The position numbers and the translations under genes were made by a program. Below the pieces are notes generated by a model. The model was given only the letters and a program-made list of their open reading frames with translations, made no database searches and was not told the origin of the DNA. A DNA stretch of 64,000 nucleotides, taken from assembly GCF_000004075.3 (NCBI RefSeq), contig NC_026657.2, positions 3,596,001 through 3,660,000 of the forward strand, in the 5' to 3' direction. Below, piece by piece: positions 11,094 to 25,100 of the stretch; the first letter of the stretch is position 1, and each line of letters begins with the position of its first letter. The DNA comes from Cucumis sativus. Its lineage: Eukaryota; Streptophyta; Magnoliopsida; Cucurbitales; Cucurbitaceae.

Positions 11094-13008
11094 TTTGGTG
11101 AAAAGGTTCGATGACGGTTGTGTGACTGCAAGATAGTCTTTGCTAACTTCCTTCACTCACTTTTTAAATTTTTGTAATTTCCAGAAACTCTCTTGCATGA
11201 TGAGAACATGTAAATTTTATTTAAAAAAATGCAATGTCTTAACTTTCTTTTTTCTTTCATTGTTATATACTTCATCTCTTGATTAATTTAATCAAGAAAT
11301 AATTCTCTATTATATAATGAATTGAGATAAACTATTAAGAACATGTAAACGATGTGTATGATAATAAAGAATGACAATTTAATTTAGAGAAAAAGTTATT
11401 TTATTACTGTAGTTTCTCTCTTTTTGTATAAAACAATAATAAAATATTTCTGTGAAATTGAATTACCATTTCTTTTATTTTGATCATCGGTTGTGTAAGC
11501 TAAAGTTGAGAGAAGCGAAAAAAATTTGAACTGGAAGAGTGTTGATGATTTTGGAAAAGGTAGGGAAATCAATTTCATGGTTAGGATATTTCTCTTTTCT
11601 ATAAAACCAATCTCCTCTTATTTAGAATTGTTTCATAAAGATATATTATAAATTAAATTTCAATTGAAAAATTGGATTACAAATAGTATCTTTTTTTTTT
11701 TTTTAATTCTTATAGTTTGTGTTGATGAAAAGAGCCAAAGAAATTTGTTGAATAGTGAGAAAAAATTCTTATCTATGTGTAGACATCAAGTAGGAATTGA
11801 TCAAAAGAGACTTAGAAGGTGTGTATTTATTATTTTTATTTTTTTTCTTTTATAAAACAAATCTCTTTCTTTCTCCCCATTTCTCTCTTATTTTCTATCT
11901 TATAGAAAACAATTAGTCTTTGGGACAAATACATTATATATATATGTGATTTGAATGGAGTTTACCTATCTAATTACAAGTCATAGTTGGGTTCTTCACT
12001 TGTAACTTATAATTTTAATTTTCTTTTTAGTTTATAAAACAAATCTTCCCTATGTGTATAATACATGTGTCATTAAATGTTTTAATTTTAGTTTATTTAA
12101 TTAATAATCTAAAATTCAAATAGTCTAACATATTTCTATCACATTCTTCCTCACGCAATTTTTCTCTTTTCCTCTTTTATTCTCTATTTTCTCCTCCCAT
12201 TATGGCTTTTCCCCCCTCTCATTTCTTTACAATTTAGGATGATTTTTCTAAGCTATAAAAGAGGATTTACCTTTTCTTTTTCTTTTATATATATTTTTTA
12301 TAAATAAATAAATTAGGAGGTAAAGTGGTTGTGATTTGAAAGTTAAGTTGTTAAGGAACTGTGTTTATGTTTTCAATTAAGTAAGTAAATTAAAGTTTAA
12401 ACAAAGTTGTTCTATTTCGTTCCATTTTAGTAGTTAGGATATTGATTTTATAAAGATATATACATATGAATTAAAATACAATAGACAAATTGGATTACAA
12501 CAGTTAACTCCCTTCTTCTATTGTAATTCTTATAATTTGTGTTGATGAAAAGGGCAAAAGAAATTTATTGAACAGTCAGAAAATTTTCTATGTATATAGG
12601 AATTGAAAGAGAGACTTAAAAGGGGTGGGTGGATTTTTTTGTCTTTCATAAGACAAATCTCTTTATTTCTTTCTTATTAAATGTGATCGATGGTTCAGTT
12701 TTAATTTCAAGATTTTACTGTGCTGTCATGAAAAAGAAAATGTGATTGGAGAAAAGTAAAATGTTTACGCATGTAGATCACAAGTGGTTGATATGCAAAA
12801 AGTGTTTCTGTCGATTAATTAAAGTGAATCAGAGCTCACTGCATCTCTATAATTAGTTTTTGACATGTGTAATTAACTATTTGTTTTTAATTTATTTAAC
12901 TAGAAATATATACAAAAGTCAAACACGTTTCTCTTATATATATATATATATAATTTCATGGAAATATAAAATTGCAATTGAAAAGGTTGGATTACATTTG
13001 CTATCTTC

Positions 13009-13076
13009 TTTGTAAAATCATCGTCTACCACTGCTGCTTTCTTTTGTAAAATCATCGTCTACCACTGCTGCTTTCT
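13009..13076 (+). repeat. Local direct duplication of about 34 bp
   Basis: The segment containing AATCATCGTCTACCACTGCT occurs twice head to tail. Related single copies of this segment occur in other monomers near 15.98, 27.81 and 45.85 kb, so the second copy here is a local gain. Confidence 0.85.
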
Positions 13077-16000
13077 TTGCTTTGTAACTCTTACTTCTCG
13101 TAGTTTCTTTTATTGACCAAAAACAGCTCTATGGAAATTTGTTAGAATTAATTAGATTGAAAACATTTTCTTTGATCATACATATCCACATATGTTCTCT
13201 CATTCTTCTTCTTCTCTTTTATGTTCATTTACATCAGATTTCTTTTCACTTTCTCTTGTTCCTCCTCCATTCTTTAACACCAATCTTCTCTATCTAGATA
13301 TGTAATTTGAATGCATACATACATATATAATTTCACATCCAACTACGGTTTCTAGTAATTCCTTTCTTTGTTGAATATCTACAATTATAGTTATTTTTAT
13401 TCACAAAAAGAGTTACATGGAAACTTGTGGAATGAATGAATTTTTATTTATGGAGATTGTAGTTGAGAATGAAGAGATGAGACGGCCGTTTTAAAGGTTG
13501 GTATAATTTTACTAACCTTTTTATTTATAAAACATATGTATGAATTACAAACAATGTGAACTATATTATCTAGAGAAATTGTTGTGTTCTTCATATCTTA
13601 TTGTTTGTGTTGTTATGACTTAAGAAAGAAGATTCTACTAAGGATCGTTATTGTGTTTATGTTTTCAATTAAGTAAGTAAATTAAAGTTTAAACAAAGTT
13701 TTTTTCCATTTTAGTAGTTAAAATATTGATTTCATAAAGATATATATAAATTAAAATACAATAGACAAATTGAATTATATAATTAACTCCCTTTCCTCTT
13801 TTGTATTTCTTATAATTTGTGTGTTGATGAAAAGGGTCATGCAAATTTGTTGAACGATTGAGAAAATTTTCTATTTATAGAAATTGAAGCAGAGACTTAA
13901 ATGGCTGGCTATGGATTTTTTTGTCTTTCATACAGAAAAAACTCTTTATTTCTCTCTTATTTTTTATTTTATGAACAAAGAATAATCTTTGAATAAATAC
14001 CTATTGATATTAATATTTAAAAGAAAAAAATTACCATTATAATTAAAAGTGATTATCAGTTATATTCAAGATCTTAGGGTAAAATGTTTCCAAATGTAGA
14101 TAATTAGAATGCAATACTAAAAAAAGGAAACAAGTGGTTAATATGCAAAAAAATGTGTCTATCACTTAATTAAAGTGAATTAGAGTTCTGAATCTCTATA
14201 ATTAGTTTTTGACATGTGTAATTAACTCCTCTTCTCTTTTCATCATTCCTTGTTTGAAATCAATCATCTCTTTTATATATATAATTTCATAAAAATATAA
14301 AATTGCAATTGAAAGGGTTGGATTACATTTGCTATGTTCTCTCATTCATCTTCTTCTCTTTTATGATCATATACATGATTTCTTTCGACTTTCTCCTTTC
14401 CTCCTTCATTCTTTAAAACCAATCTTCTCTAATGTGGGTTATATAATTTCAAATATATATATATAAAATTTCAAATCCACAAACTTAGGATTACAATTCC
14501 TATCTTGTTTGTTGAATACTTTTAATTGGTTGGTTTCTTTGCTTTGTAACTATCTAAATTATAGGTCTTTTGTTGACAAAAAGGGTTCCATGAAAATTTA
14601 TTGAGTTAATTTCTACAATAATTGAGTATTTATGAAAAGGACCTAAGGAAATTTGTTGAACAATCAAAATTTTTTCCTAATTGTGTTTATGAAAAGGGCC
14701 TAAAGAAATTTGTTAAACAATCAAAATTTTCCCTACGTATTGACATCAACATAGGAAATGAATATGGATTTGTTAGAATTAAGATTGAATACATATTTCT
14801 CATCATATATATATATGCACATATATTCTCTCATTATTCTTTCTCCTCTTTTATGATCTATACATGATTTCAATGATTTCTTTTGAGTTTCTCTTTTTCC
14901 TCGTTCATTCTCTAAAACCAATCCTCTCTTATCTAGATATATAATTACAAATATATGTATATATATATGAGATCACGGCAAAATATACATGATGAGAGAA
15001 AAATTCATGAATGAATATTATTGAAATTGAAGAAAAGTAAAATGTTAACACATATAAATTATGTAAAATATGTCTTCTGTCATTAAATATTTTACTTTTA
15101 GTTTATTTAATTAATAATCTAAAAAGTTTATTTAATTAATAGTCTAACGTATTTCTATCAAATTCTTCTCACAATTTTTCTCCTTTCCTCTTTTATTCTC
15201 TAATTTCTCCTCCCATTGTGGTTTTTTTTCCTCTCATTCTTTACCATTTAAATTAGGATGATCTTTCTAAGGTATAAAACATAATTTACCTTTTCTTTTT
15301 CTTTTATATATTTTTATAAAGGAACTAATTAGGAGATAAAGTGGCTGTGAATTGAAAATTAAGTTCTCAAAGGAATTGTGTTTATGATTTCAATTAAGTA
15401 AATTAAAGTTTAAACAAAGTTGTTCTATTTCGTTACATTTTAGTAGTTAGGATATTGATTTTATAAAGATATATACATATGAATTAAAATACAATAGACA
15501 AATTGGATTACAATAGTTAACTCCCTTTCTTCTATTGTAATTCTTATAATTTGTGTTGATGATAAGGGCTAAGGAAATTTATTGATCAGTCAGAAAATTT
15601 TCTATGTATATAGGAATTGAAAGAGAGACTTAAAAGGGGTGGGTGGATTTTTTTGTCTTTCGTAAAACAAATCTCTTTATTTCTCTTTACTGTGTGTTGT
15701 CATGAGAAAGAAAATGTGATTGGAGAAAAGTAAAATGTTTATACATGTAGATCATGTAGAATGCAATATTAAAAAGAAGAAACAAATGATTGATATGTCG
15801 AATCAGAACTGCATCTCTATAATTAGTTTTTGACATGTGTAATTAACTCTTTGTTTTTAATTTATTTAATTAGAAATATATACAAAAGTCAAAATAGGTT
15901 TATCTTATATATATATAATTTCATGGAAATATAAAATTGCAATTGAAAAGGTTGGATTAGATTTGCTATCTTCTTTGTAAAACATCCTCTACCACTGCTG

Positions 16001-17456
16001 CTTTCTTTGCCTTGTAACTCTTAGTTCTTGTAGTTTCTTTTATTGACCAAAAACAGCTCTATGGAATTTTGTTAGAATTAATTAGATTGAAAACATTTTC
16101 TTTGATCATACATATCCACATATGTTCTCTCACATTCTTCTTCTCTTTTATGTTCATTTACATCAGATTTCTTTTCACTTTCTCTTTTTCCTCCTTCATT
16201 CTTTAAAACCAATCTTTTCTAATCGACAGTTTTAGGATTACAATTCCTATCTTCTTCTTTGTTGAATATCTTTAATTGGTTGGTTTCTTTGCTTTGTAAC
16301 TATCTAAATTGTAGTTTTTTTTTGTGGAAAAAAAGAATTCCATGGAAATTTGTTGAATTAATTTCTATTTATAGACATTGTAGTTGAGATTGAAGAGATG
16401 AGATAGCTTTAAAAAGTTGGCATAATTTTACATTTCTTTTTTCTTTATGAAACAAATCATTTCTTAATCTTGAATACAAACAACGTCAATTATGTTATCT
16501 AAGGAAATTATTTTGTTCACAATATCATGTTATGACTCATGAAAGAAGATTTCAAGGTTGGAGAAAAGTAAAATGTTTACACATGTAAATCGGATAAAAT
16601 ACGGAGTCTTTTTCTTTTTCAAAAGTGTGACAAAATTTCTATTAATTCTACTCTCGAGACATGTGTATAATAATTAAGTATCTTACTTTTATTTTATTTA
16701 ATTAAAAATCGAAAGTTAAGATAGTATAATATATTGGTGTCACATTCTTTTCACAATTTTTCTCCTTTCCTCTTTTATTCTCTAATTTCTTCTCCCATTA
16801 TGGTATTTTTTCCTCTCATTCCTTACAATTTAATTTAGGATGATCTTTATAAGGTATAAAACATAATTTACCTTTTCTTTTTCTTTTATATAGTTTTATA
16901 AAGGATTTAATTAGGAGATAAAAGTTGTTGTGATTTGAAAATTAAGTTGTTAAGGAATTGTGTTTATGTTTTCAACTAAGGAAATTAAAGTTTAAACAAA
17001 GTTGTTGGTTCCATTTTAGTAGTTAGGATATTGATTTCATAAATATACATAAACTAAAATACAATAGTTAACTCCCTTTCTTATATTGTAATTCTTATAA
17101 TTTGTGTTGATGAAAAGGGCAAAAGAAATTTGTTGAACAGTCAGTAAATCTCTTTATTTCTCTCTTATTAAATATGATCAGTGATTCACTTTTAAGTCTC
17201 AAGATTTTAGTGTGTGTTGTCTTTCTCATGAAAATGTGATTGGAGAAAAGTAAAATGTTTACACACGTAGATCATGTAAAATGCAATACTAAAAAGAGAA
17301 AACAAGTGGTTGATATGCAAAAAAGTGTTTATGTCAATTAATTAAAGTGTTGTCTGCATCTCTATAATTAGTTTTTGACATGTGTAATTAACTCTTTGTT
17401 TTTAATTTATTTAATTAGAAATATATACAAAAGTTAAATTAGGTTTCTCTTATATA

Positions 17457-17479
17457 ATATATATATATATATATATATA
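17457..17479. repeat. (AT)n microsatellite
   Basis: A simple AT run inside an array monomer. Runs of other lengths sit at the matching place in related monomers (for example 32254-32283). Confidence 0.85.
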
Positions 17480-20400
17480 ATTTCATGGAAATATAAAATT
17501 GCAATTGAAAATATTGGATTACATTTGCTATATTCTCTCATTCTTTTCTTCTCTTTTATGATCATATACATGATTTCTTTTGAGTTTCTCCTTTCCTCCT
17601 TCCTTCTTTAAAACCAATCTTCTTTAATCTGGGTTATATAATTTCATATATATATATATATAAAATTTCAAATCGACAAACTTAGGATTACAATTCCTAT
17701 CTTACTTGTTGAATATCTTTAGTTGGTTGGTTCCTTTGGTGTGTAACTATCTAAATTATAGGTTTTGATTTCTATTTATAGACAATAAAGCTGAAATGGA
17801 AGAGATGAGATAGCTTCAAACTGTGGGTATAATTTTATTTTGGTTTGTTTTTCGTTTATGAAACAAATCATCTACGTGAATAATACATAAATATATGAAT
17901 TTTGAATACAAACAATGTTCATACAATGTCAATTATGTTATCTAGGGAAATTGTTGTGTTTACAAAATCTTGTTGTTTGTGTTGTCATGACTCGTGAGAG
18001 AAGATTCCATAAAATGATACTATTGAGAGTTGGAAAAAAGTAAAATGTTTACACATATAAACTATGTAAAATACCGAATCTTTTTCTCTTTTAAAAGTGT
18101 ATCAGATATAAATTTTTAATACGTTTTAATTAATTATTTTACATTTTTATTTAATTAAAAATTCACAATTCAAATAGTCTAATATATTGCTATCAAATTC
18201 TTCTCATCATTTTTTTCTCTTTTTTTTTTCTTATTCTTTATAATTTAGGATGGTTTCTTTTACAATTGACAAATTGTAAAAAAAAAAAAAAAATACAATT
18301 AACAAATTGGAATACAATAATTAACTCATTTTTTTACAACATTTGTGTCGGTGAAAAGGGTCAAGGAAATTTGTTGAACAATGAGAAATTTTTCTATGTA
18401 TAGACATCAAGGTAGGAAGGGAAGAGAGACTTAAAAAAGTGGAAATGAATTTATTTTTCTTTTATAATACAATTCTCTCTTTTTTTTTCTCTTATTATTT
18501 TTATTTTATATATAAAAATAGTCTTTAGGATAAATACCTATTGATGTTAATACTTGAATAAAAAGAAAGTTATCATTATAATTAAAGTGAATCAGAGTTC
18601 TCCATATCTATAATTAGTTATTTGACATGTAACAATCCTTTTAAGTTTATTTAGTTAGAAATATATACAAAATTCAAATAACTCATTCTTCTTTTTTATA
18701 CATATGATTTCTTTTGATTTATTCTTTTCCTCCTTCATTCTTTGAAACCAATTCTCTTATTTATATATATATAGAGCATTGGTGGTATTTTGCTTTGTAA
18801 CTCGTAGTTTTTTTTATCGATAAAAAAGGGTTCTAGAGAAATTTGTTAGGATTAAGATTGAAATCATTTTTTTATATCATATATATACACGTATATTCTC
18901 TCATTACTCTTCTATTTTACTATCATACGTCAAATTTCATTTATATGGACATCGAAGAGATGAGATCACTTCAAGAGTAGTTTTAATTTTAATTTACCTT
19001 TTCGTTTATAAAACAAATCTTCTCTATAAATAAGATATGAAATACAAACAATTATGTTATCTAGAGAAATTGTTGTTTTTCCATTTTATTAATTATTTGT
19101 GAGGTCATGACTCATGAGATAAGATTTTATGAATAAAAGTAGAATGTTTACACATGTAAACCATGCAAAATATTGAGTCTTTTTATTTTTTCAAGGTATG
19201 TTAAACTATCTAGAGATACATATCTAAATAAATATTTTATCTTTAGTTTATTTAATTAATAATCCAAAATTCAAATAGGCTTAACATATTTCTATTACTT
19301 TTTTCTCTTTCTTCTTTTATTCTCTATTCTTCTTCTCCTATATGGTTTTTTTTCTCTCATTCTTTTTAATTTAGGACGATTTTTCTAACGTATATAAAAC
19401 ATCAATTCTCAAATTGGATTTACGTTTTTTTTTAAAAAAATTGTATAAAGAAATTAATTAGGAGATAAAGTGTTGTGATTTGAAATATAAGTTGTTAAGA
19501 AATTGTGTTTATGTTTATGTTTTCAATTAATTAATTAAGTAAACTAAAGTTTAAACAAACTAGTTCTATTTTGTTCCATCTTAGTAGGTAGGATATTGAT
19601 TTCACGAAGATATATAAACTAAAATTCAACTGACAAATTGGATTACAATAATTCCCTTCTTCTCTTGTAATTATTACAGATTTTTTTTTCTTTTTATAAA
19701 ACAAATTTCTTTATTTTTCCCTTATTGTGTTTTTTTATTTGACAAAATGGGTTCTATGAAAATTTGTTGAATTAATTTCTATCCATAGACATTGTAGTTG
19801 AGCTTGAAGAGATGAGATTGCTTTAAAAGTGGGTATAATTTTAGTTTTTTTCGTTTATAAAACAAATCTTCTCTATGAATAATACGTAAAGATATGAATT
19901 TTGAATACAAAACAATGTCAATTATGTTATCTAGAGAATTTGGTGTGTTCTCCCTATTATTGTTTGTGATATTATAACTCATAAGAGAAGAATCCATGAA
20001 TCGACATTATTGAGGTTGAAGAAAAGTAAAATGTTTACCCATATGATACTGCTTTTACTATCTAGACGTACTTTTAGTTTATTTAATTAATAATCTAAAA
20101 TTCAAATTGTATAACATATTGATATCACATTCTTCTCATGCAATTTTTTTCTTTTCCTCTTTTATTCTCTATTTTCTCCTTCCATTATGGCTTTTTTTTC
20201 TCTCATTCTTTACAATTTAGAATGATTTTTCTAAGGTACAAATTTACCTTTTTCTTTTTCTTTAATATAGTTAGGAGATAGAGCGGTTATAATTTGAAAA
20301 TTGAGTTGTTAAGGAATTGTGTTTATGTTTTCAATTAAGCAAGTAAACTCAAAGTTTTTCACATCTTAGTAGTTAGATATTGATTTTGTAAAGATATATA

Positions 20401-21530
20401 AAAATTAAAATACAATAGACAAATTGAATTACTATAATTAACTCCCTTTCTTCTTTTGTATTTCTTATAATTTGGGTAAATTTGTTGAAGGATGAGAAAA
20501 TTTTCTATATATACAGACATTAAGGTATAGAAATTGAAAGAGAGACTTAAACGAGTGACTGTGGATTTTTTGTCTTTCAAAAAATAAATATATTTATTTC
20601 TCTCTTATTTTTTATTTTATGAATAAAGAATAATCTTTGAATAAGTATATATTAATATTAGTATTTGAATGGAAGCAAAATTACCATTATACTGTGTTGT
20701 CAAGAGAAGGAAAATGACATGAGAAGGAAAATGATATTGGAGAAAAGTAAAATGTTTACACATGTAAATCATGTAGAATGCAATACTAAAAAGAGAAAAC
20801 AGAGAAAAGTAAAATGTTTACACATGTAGAATGCAATACTAAAAAGAGAAAACAAGTGGTTGATATGCAAAATGTGTGTCTGTCACTTAATTAAAGTGAA
20901 TCAGACTCTGTATCTCTATAATTAATTTTTGACATGTGTAATTAATTGTTTGTTTTTAGTTTGTTTAATTAGAAATATATACAAAATTCAAATAACTCAT
21001 TCTTCTCTCTTTTGTATGTACGATTTCTTTTGATTTTCTCTTTTCATCCCATTCTTTGAAATCAATCTTCTCTTTTATATATATAATTGCTATGTTCTCT
21101 CATTCTTCTTCTTCTCTCTTTTATGATCACATACATGATTTCTTTTGAGTTTCTTCTTTCCTCCTTCGTTCTTTAAAACCAATCTTCTCTATTCTGGGTT
21201 ATATAATTTCAAATATATATAAAATTTCAAATCGACAAACTTAGGATTACAATTCCTACGTTCTTTGTTGAATATTTTTAATTGGTTGGTTTCTTTGCTT
21301 TGTAAATATCTAAATTATAGGTTTTTTTTTTTTGACAAAAAGGGTTCCATGGAAATTTGTTGAATTAATTTCTACAACAATTGTGTGTTTATGAAAAGGG
21401 CTCAAGGAAATTTGTTGAACAATCAGAAATTTTCCTATGTATAGACATCAAGGTAGGAAATGAATATGGATATTTCTATGTATATGTTCTCTTGATGAAT
21501 CTGTATATTTGAAGTATTTGTGTTATTCAG

Positions 21531-22171
21531 GACTGAACATGATGCTGACCCCAAACAACCAAACCTCCATCAACAACAATCCGAACACCAATCACCATCT
21601 CTCGGACGGAGGAACCTCCATTGGCAACTCCTCAGCTACCAGCCCCCTCTCGGTCGCCGCCACTGCCAACAATAATGAGCAAAACCAACAATGCTTGGTG
21701 CGAGAACAAGACCAATACATGCCGATGGCTAATGTGATACGAATCATGAAGCGGATTTTACCCTCCCATGCAAAAATATCCGACGACACCAAAGAGACCA
21801 TCCAAGAATGTGTGTCGGAGTACATTAGCTTCATCACTAGCGAGGCGAACGAACGATGCCAACGGGAGCAACGCAAGACGGTGACTGCAGAGGATGTCCT
21901 TTGGGCTATGGGGAAGTTAGGTTTCGACGACTACATAGAACCGCTCACTGTTTTCCTTAACCGCTATCGTGAGTCAGAGAGTGACCGAATTCGCACTGAA
22001 CCAATGTTGAGGCGCAATGTAGATTATGGGCCACAAGTGGGGATGATATCACCGTACGGGCAGGGGTTTCAGATAGGGCACGTCCCTGCAGTGATGTTCG
22101 ATGCAATGGGTGGATACTATGGTGGAGGAGGGAGCGGTGGGCCGAGTGCAGGGAACAACAGCCAGCTTTGA
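21531..22171 (+). CDS. LEC1 exon-2 copy (copy 2), open frame, no exon 1
   Basis: This is a second copy of LEC1 exon 2 with the same 641-base length as copy 1, preceded by the acceptor TTATTCAG and about 68 bases of former intron 1. The B domain is intact: [69 protein letters not shown], including the hallmark Asp. Changes from copy 1 include I to M in MPMANV, RR to KR, A to T after ISDD, G to S in ITSEAN, and V for G near the C-terminus (PAVMFDAM). I find no exon 1 or leader upstream. Without splicing from elsewhere, the first in-frame ATG is at 21539, which would give 210 aa beginning MMLTPNNQ. It could be a pseudogene despite the open frame. Confidence 0.6.
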
Positions 22172-25100
22172 TATGAGTTTGAAGTTGGGATGTACTAATT
22201 TGAAATGAAAGGCTACATATAATGAATAAATATGGTGAAAAGGTTGGATGGTGGTTTGTATGTCTGCAAGATAGTCTTTGCTAACTTTCTTCACTCACTT
22301 TTTAAGTTTTTGTAATTTTCAGAAACTCTCTTGCCCGATGAAAACATGTAAATTTTATTTAGGAAAATGGAAAGTTTTAACTTTTCATTTTCCTTCATTG
22401 TTATATACTTCATCTATACTCAACCCAACCAAAGGAATAATTATTTGTTAAATTTTTTTGATAAACTATTAAGAATATGTGTATAACATGTGTACGTTTG
22501 ATAAAAAAAATAGAGAGAATGCTACTTTTATTATTGTATAATTCCTCTTTATTTTTTTTTTATAAAACCAATATTCTCTTTATAGAAATTAATGATTACA
22601 TACATATATATATTTTTCTGTCGAATTTGGAACAGAGAGTAAATCAAAAGAGAGAATAAATTGAAGTGAAAGAGTGGTGATATAATTTGTGAAAATGGAG
22701 TAGCTAGGGAAGTACTATTTCTTTTCATTTTAGTAGTTAAGATATTTCTCTTTTATGTATAAAACGAATCTCCTCTTATTTAGGATGATTTTATAAAAAT
22801 ATATAAGTTAAATTTTAATTCACAAATTGGATTACAGACAGTATCTTGTTTTGTAATTCTTATAGTTTGTGTTGATGAGAAAGGCAAAGGAAATTTATTG
22901 AATAATGAGAGGAATTTCTGAGTAGACATCAAGGGTAGGAATTGATCGAATGAGACTTAAAAAAGTGGCTATTAATTTTTTTCTTTTATAAAACAAAACA
23001 TCTTTCTTTCTTCCCATTTCTCTCTTATTTTCTATCTTATAGAAAACAAATTAATCTATAGATAAATTCATATTGATATATATAAGATTTGAATTGAAAC
23101 AAAGTTTATCTCTCTTATTGTTTGTGTTGTCACGAGGATGGATAAGTATAATGGTCACACATATAAATCATATAAAATGTATAATGTACTAAAAGAAGGA
23201 CAATTAATTGATATGCAAAAGGTGAATCTTTTTTAAAAGTGATGCATTTGATTCTACCACCTAAATATGACTATAATTAATTGATGACATATGTAATCAA
23301 AAGTTTATTTTTAGTTTATTTAATTGAAAATATAAAATTCAAATAATAATCAACATATATTGATCATATATGCACATATATTCTCTCATTATTCTTCTTC
23401 TATTTTATGACCATACATGAGATTTCTTTTGAGTTTCTCTTATTTTCCTCCATTCTTTAAAACCAATCTTCTCTTCTCTAGGATATATAATTTCAAATAT
23501 CTATATAATTTATAATCGACAAACTTATGGAATAGAATTACAATCTAAATTTTAGTTTTTTTTGTCCGAAATTTATTGAATTAATTTCATCTATATGGAC
23601 ATTGTAGTTGAGATGAGATCATTTGAAAGGTAGTTTTAATTTTAATTTTCTTTTTTCGTTTATAAAACAAATCTTCTAAGATATGAATTGCAAACAATTA
23701 TGTTATCTAGAGAAATTGTTGTGTTTTTCATATCTTATTAATTATGTGTGTTGTCATGACTTGTGAGAGAAGATTTCATGAAATGGAAGTAGAATATTTT
23801 ACCTGGTTTAATCATGTAAAGTATTTAGTTTTTTTCTTTCTTAGAAATGTTGTTAAGAAATTGTGTCTATGTTTATGTTTTCAATTACTTAAGTAAACTA
23901 AGGTTTAAACAAACTAGGTTCTATTTTGTTCAATCTTAATAGTTAGGATATTGATTCCATAAAGATATATAAACTAAAATTCAATCGACAAATTGGATTA
24001 CAATAACTCCTTATTTTGTAATTATTATAGTTTGTGTGTTGATGAAAAAGGCTAAGAAAATTTGTTGAACAACTAAAAAATTTTCTATGTATAGACATCA
24101 AGGTATAGGAATTGAAAGAGAGACTTAAAAAGGGTGGGTATGGATTTTTTTTGTTTTTCATAAAACAAATCTCTTTATTTCTCTTTTATTTTTTATTTTA
24201 TATATAAAGAATAATCTTAAGATATTTATAAATATTTGAATGAAAAAAAAGTAATGGTTGTATTCATCCTGACTTTTAAACTTTTAAGCTTCAATTAAGA
24301 TCTTACTGTCTGTCGGTCACTTAATTAAAGTGAATCTCTTTATCTATAATTAGTTGTTTGAGATGGATAATTAACAATATGATTTGTTTTGATTCTCTTT
24401 TCATCCTTCATTCTTTGAAATCAATCTTCTCTTTTATATACATAATTTCATAAAAATATAAAATTGCAATTGAAAAGGTTGGATTACATTTCCTATGTTC
24501 TCTCATTATTCTTCTTCTCTTTTACGATCATATACATTGTTTTTTGTTGCGTTTCTCTTTTTCCTCCTTCATTCTTTAAAACCAATCTTCTCTATCTAGA
24601 TATATAATTTCAATATATATATATACACACACATAAAATTTCACATCCAACTTAGGATTCCAATTCCTATCTTCTTTGTTGAATATCTACGATTAAAGCT
24701 TTTTTTGTTTGTTATTTAGTACATTACCGACGATTAATTTATTGATCTTTTTAAAAAAATTGTATTCTAAATCCAATACACATATTTCATATAATTAATT
24801 TCTCGAAATGTCATATTTTTGTAAAAAAAATTTAAGTCATTAAATACGATGTCAATTTTTAACTTTTTGACGTACTAATAAATTATTACTTTTTTTAAAA
24901 AAATCATATTCAAACTTCAATACACAAGTTTTGTATATTTAATTTACCAAATAATTCTAGTTTACGTAAAGCAATTTGCCTTAGTTTCTTTAAATACGAC
25001 ATGAAATTTTCAAAAAAAAAATTTCAAGTAATCATTACGGTTGAATAAATTACTGTTATTTTCTTTGAAATATAAAATATTCCCAGTTCTCTTCTTACCT

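Larger units (their letters stand above)
11035..21462. repeat. Tandem-monomer array, spacer between LEC1 copies 1 and 2
   Basis: After a 3' flank shared by all five LEC1 copies (about 11035-11230), this spacer consists of diverged AT-rich monomers and no gene. A landmark word close to AAAGTAAAATGTTTACACAT recurs near 12755, 15729, 16566, 17248, 18038, 19135, 20025, 20746 and 20811, mostly 0.7-1.1 kb apart. Other words recurring in order include GGAAATTTGTTGAA, ATAGACATCAAGG, GGAGATAAAGTGGTTGTG and CTTTTATGATCATATACATG. A higher-order repeat places about 12.07-13.3 kb next to a close relative at about 15.07-16.23 kb. The many short open frames are incidental. Confidence 0.8.

Noticed and set aside
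10458..11131. Open frames of 93 and 103 codons on the strand opposite LEC1 exon 2, also seen opposite the other copies
   Set aside because: They are conserved only because the coding strand is conserved; they match no family I recognise and have no start context.
19779..19997. A 72-codon minus-strand frame that is identical at 34471-34689
   Set aside because: Identity follows from the recent block duplication. The frame lies wholly in array monomer sequence and related monomers elsewhere do not keep it open.
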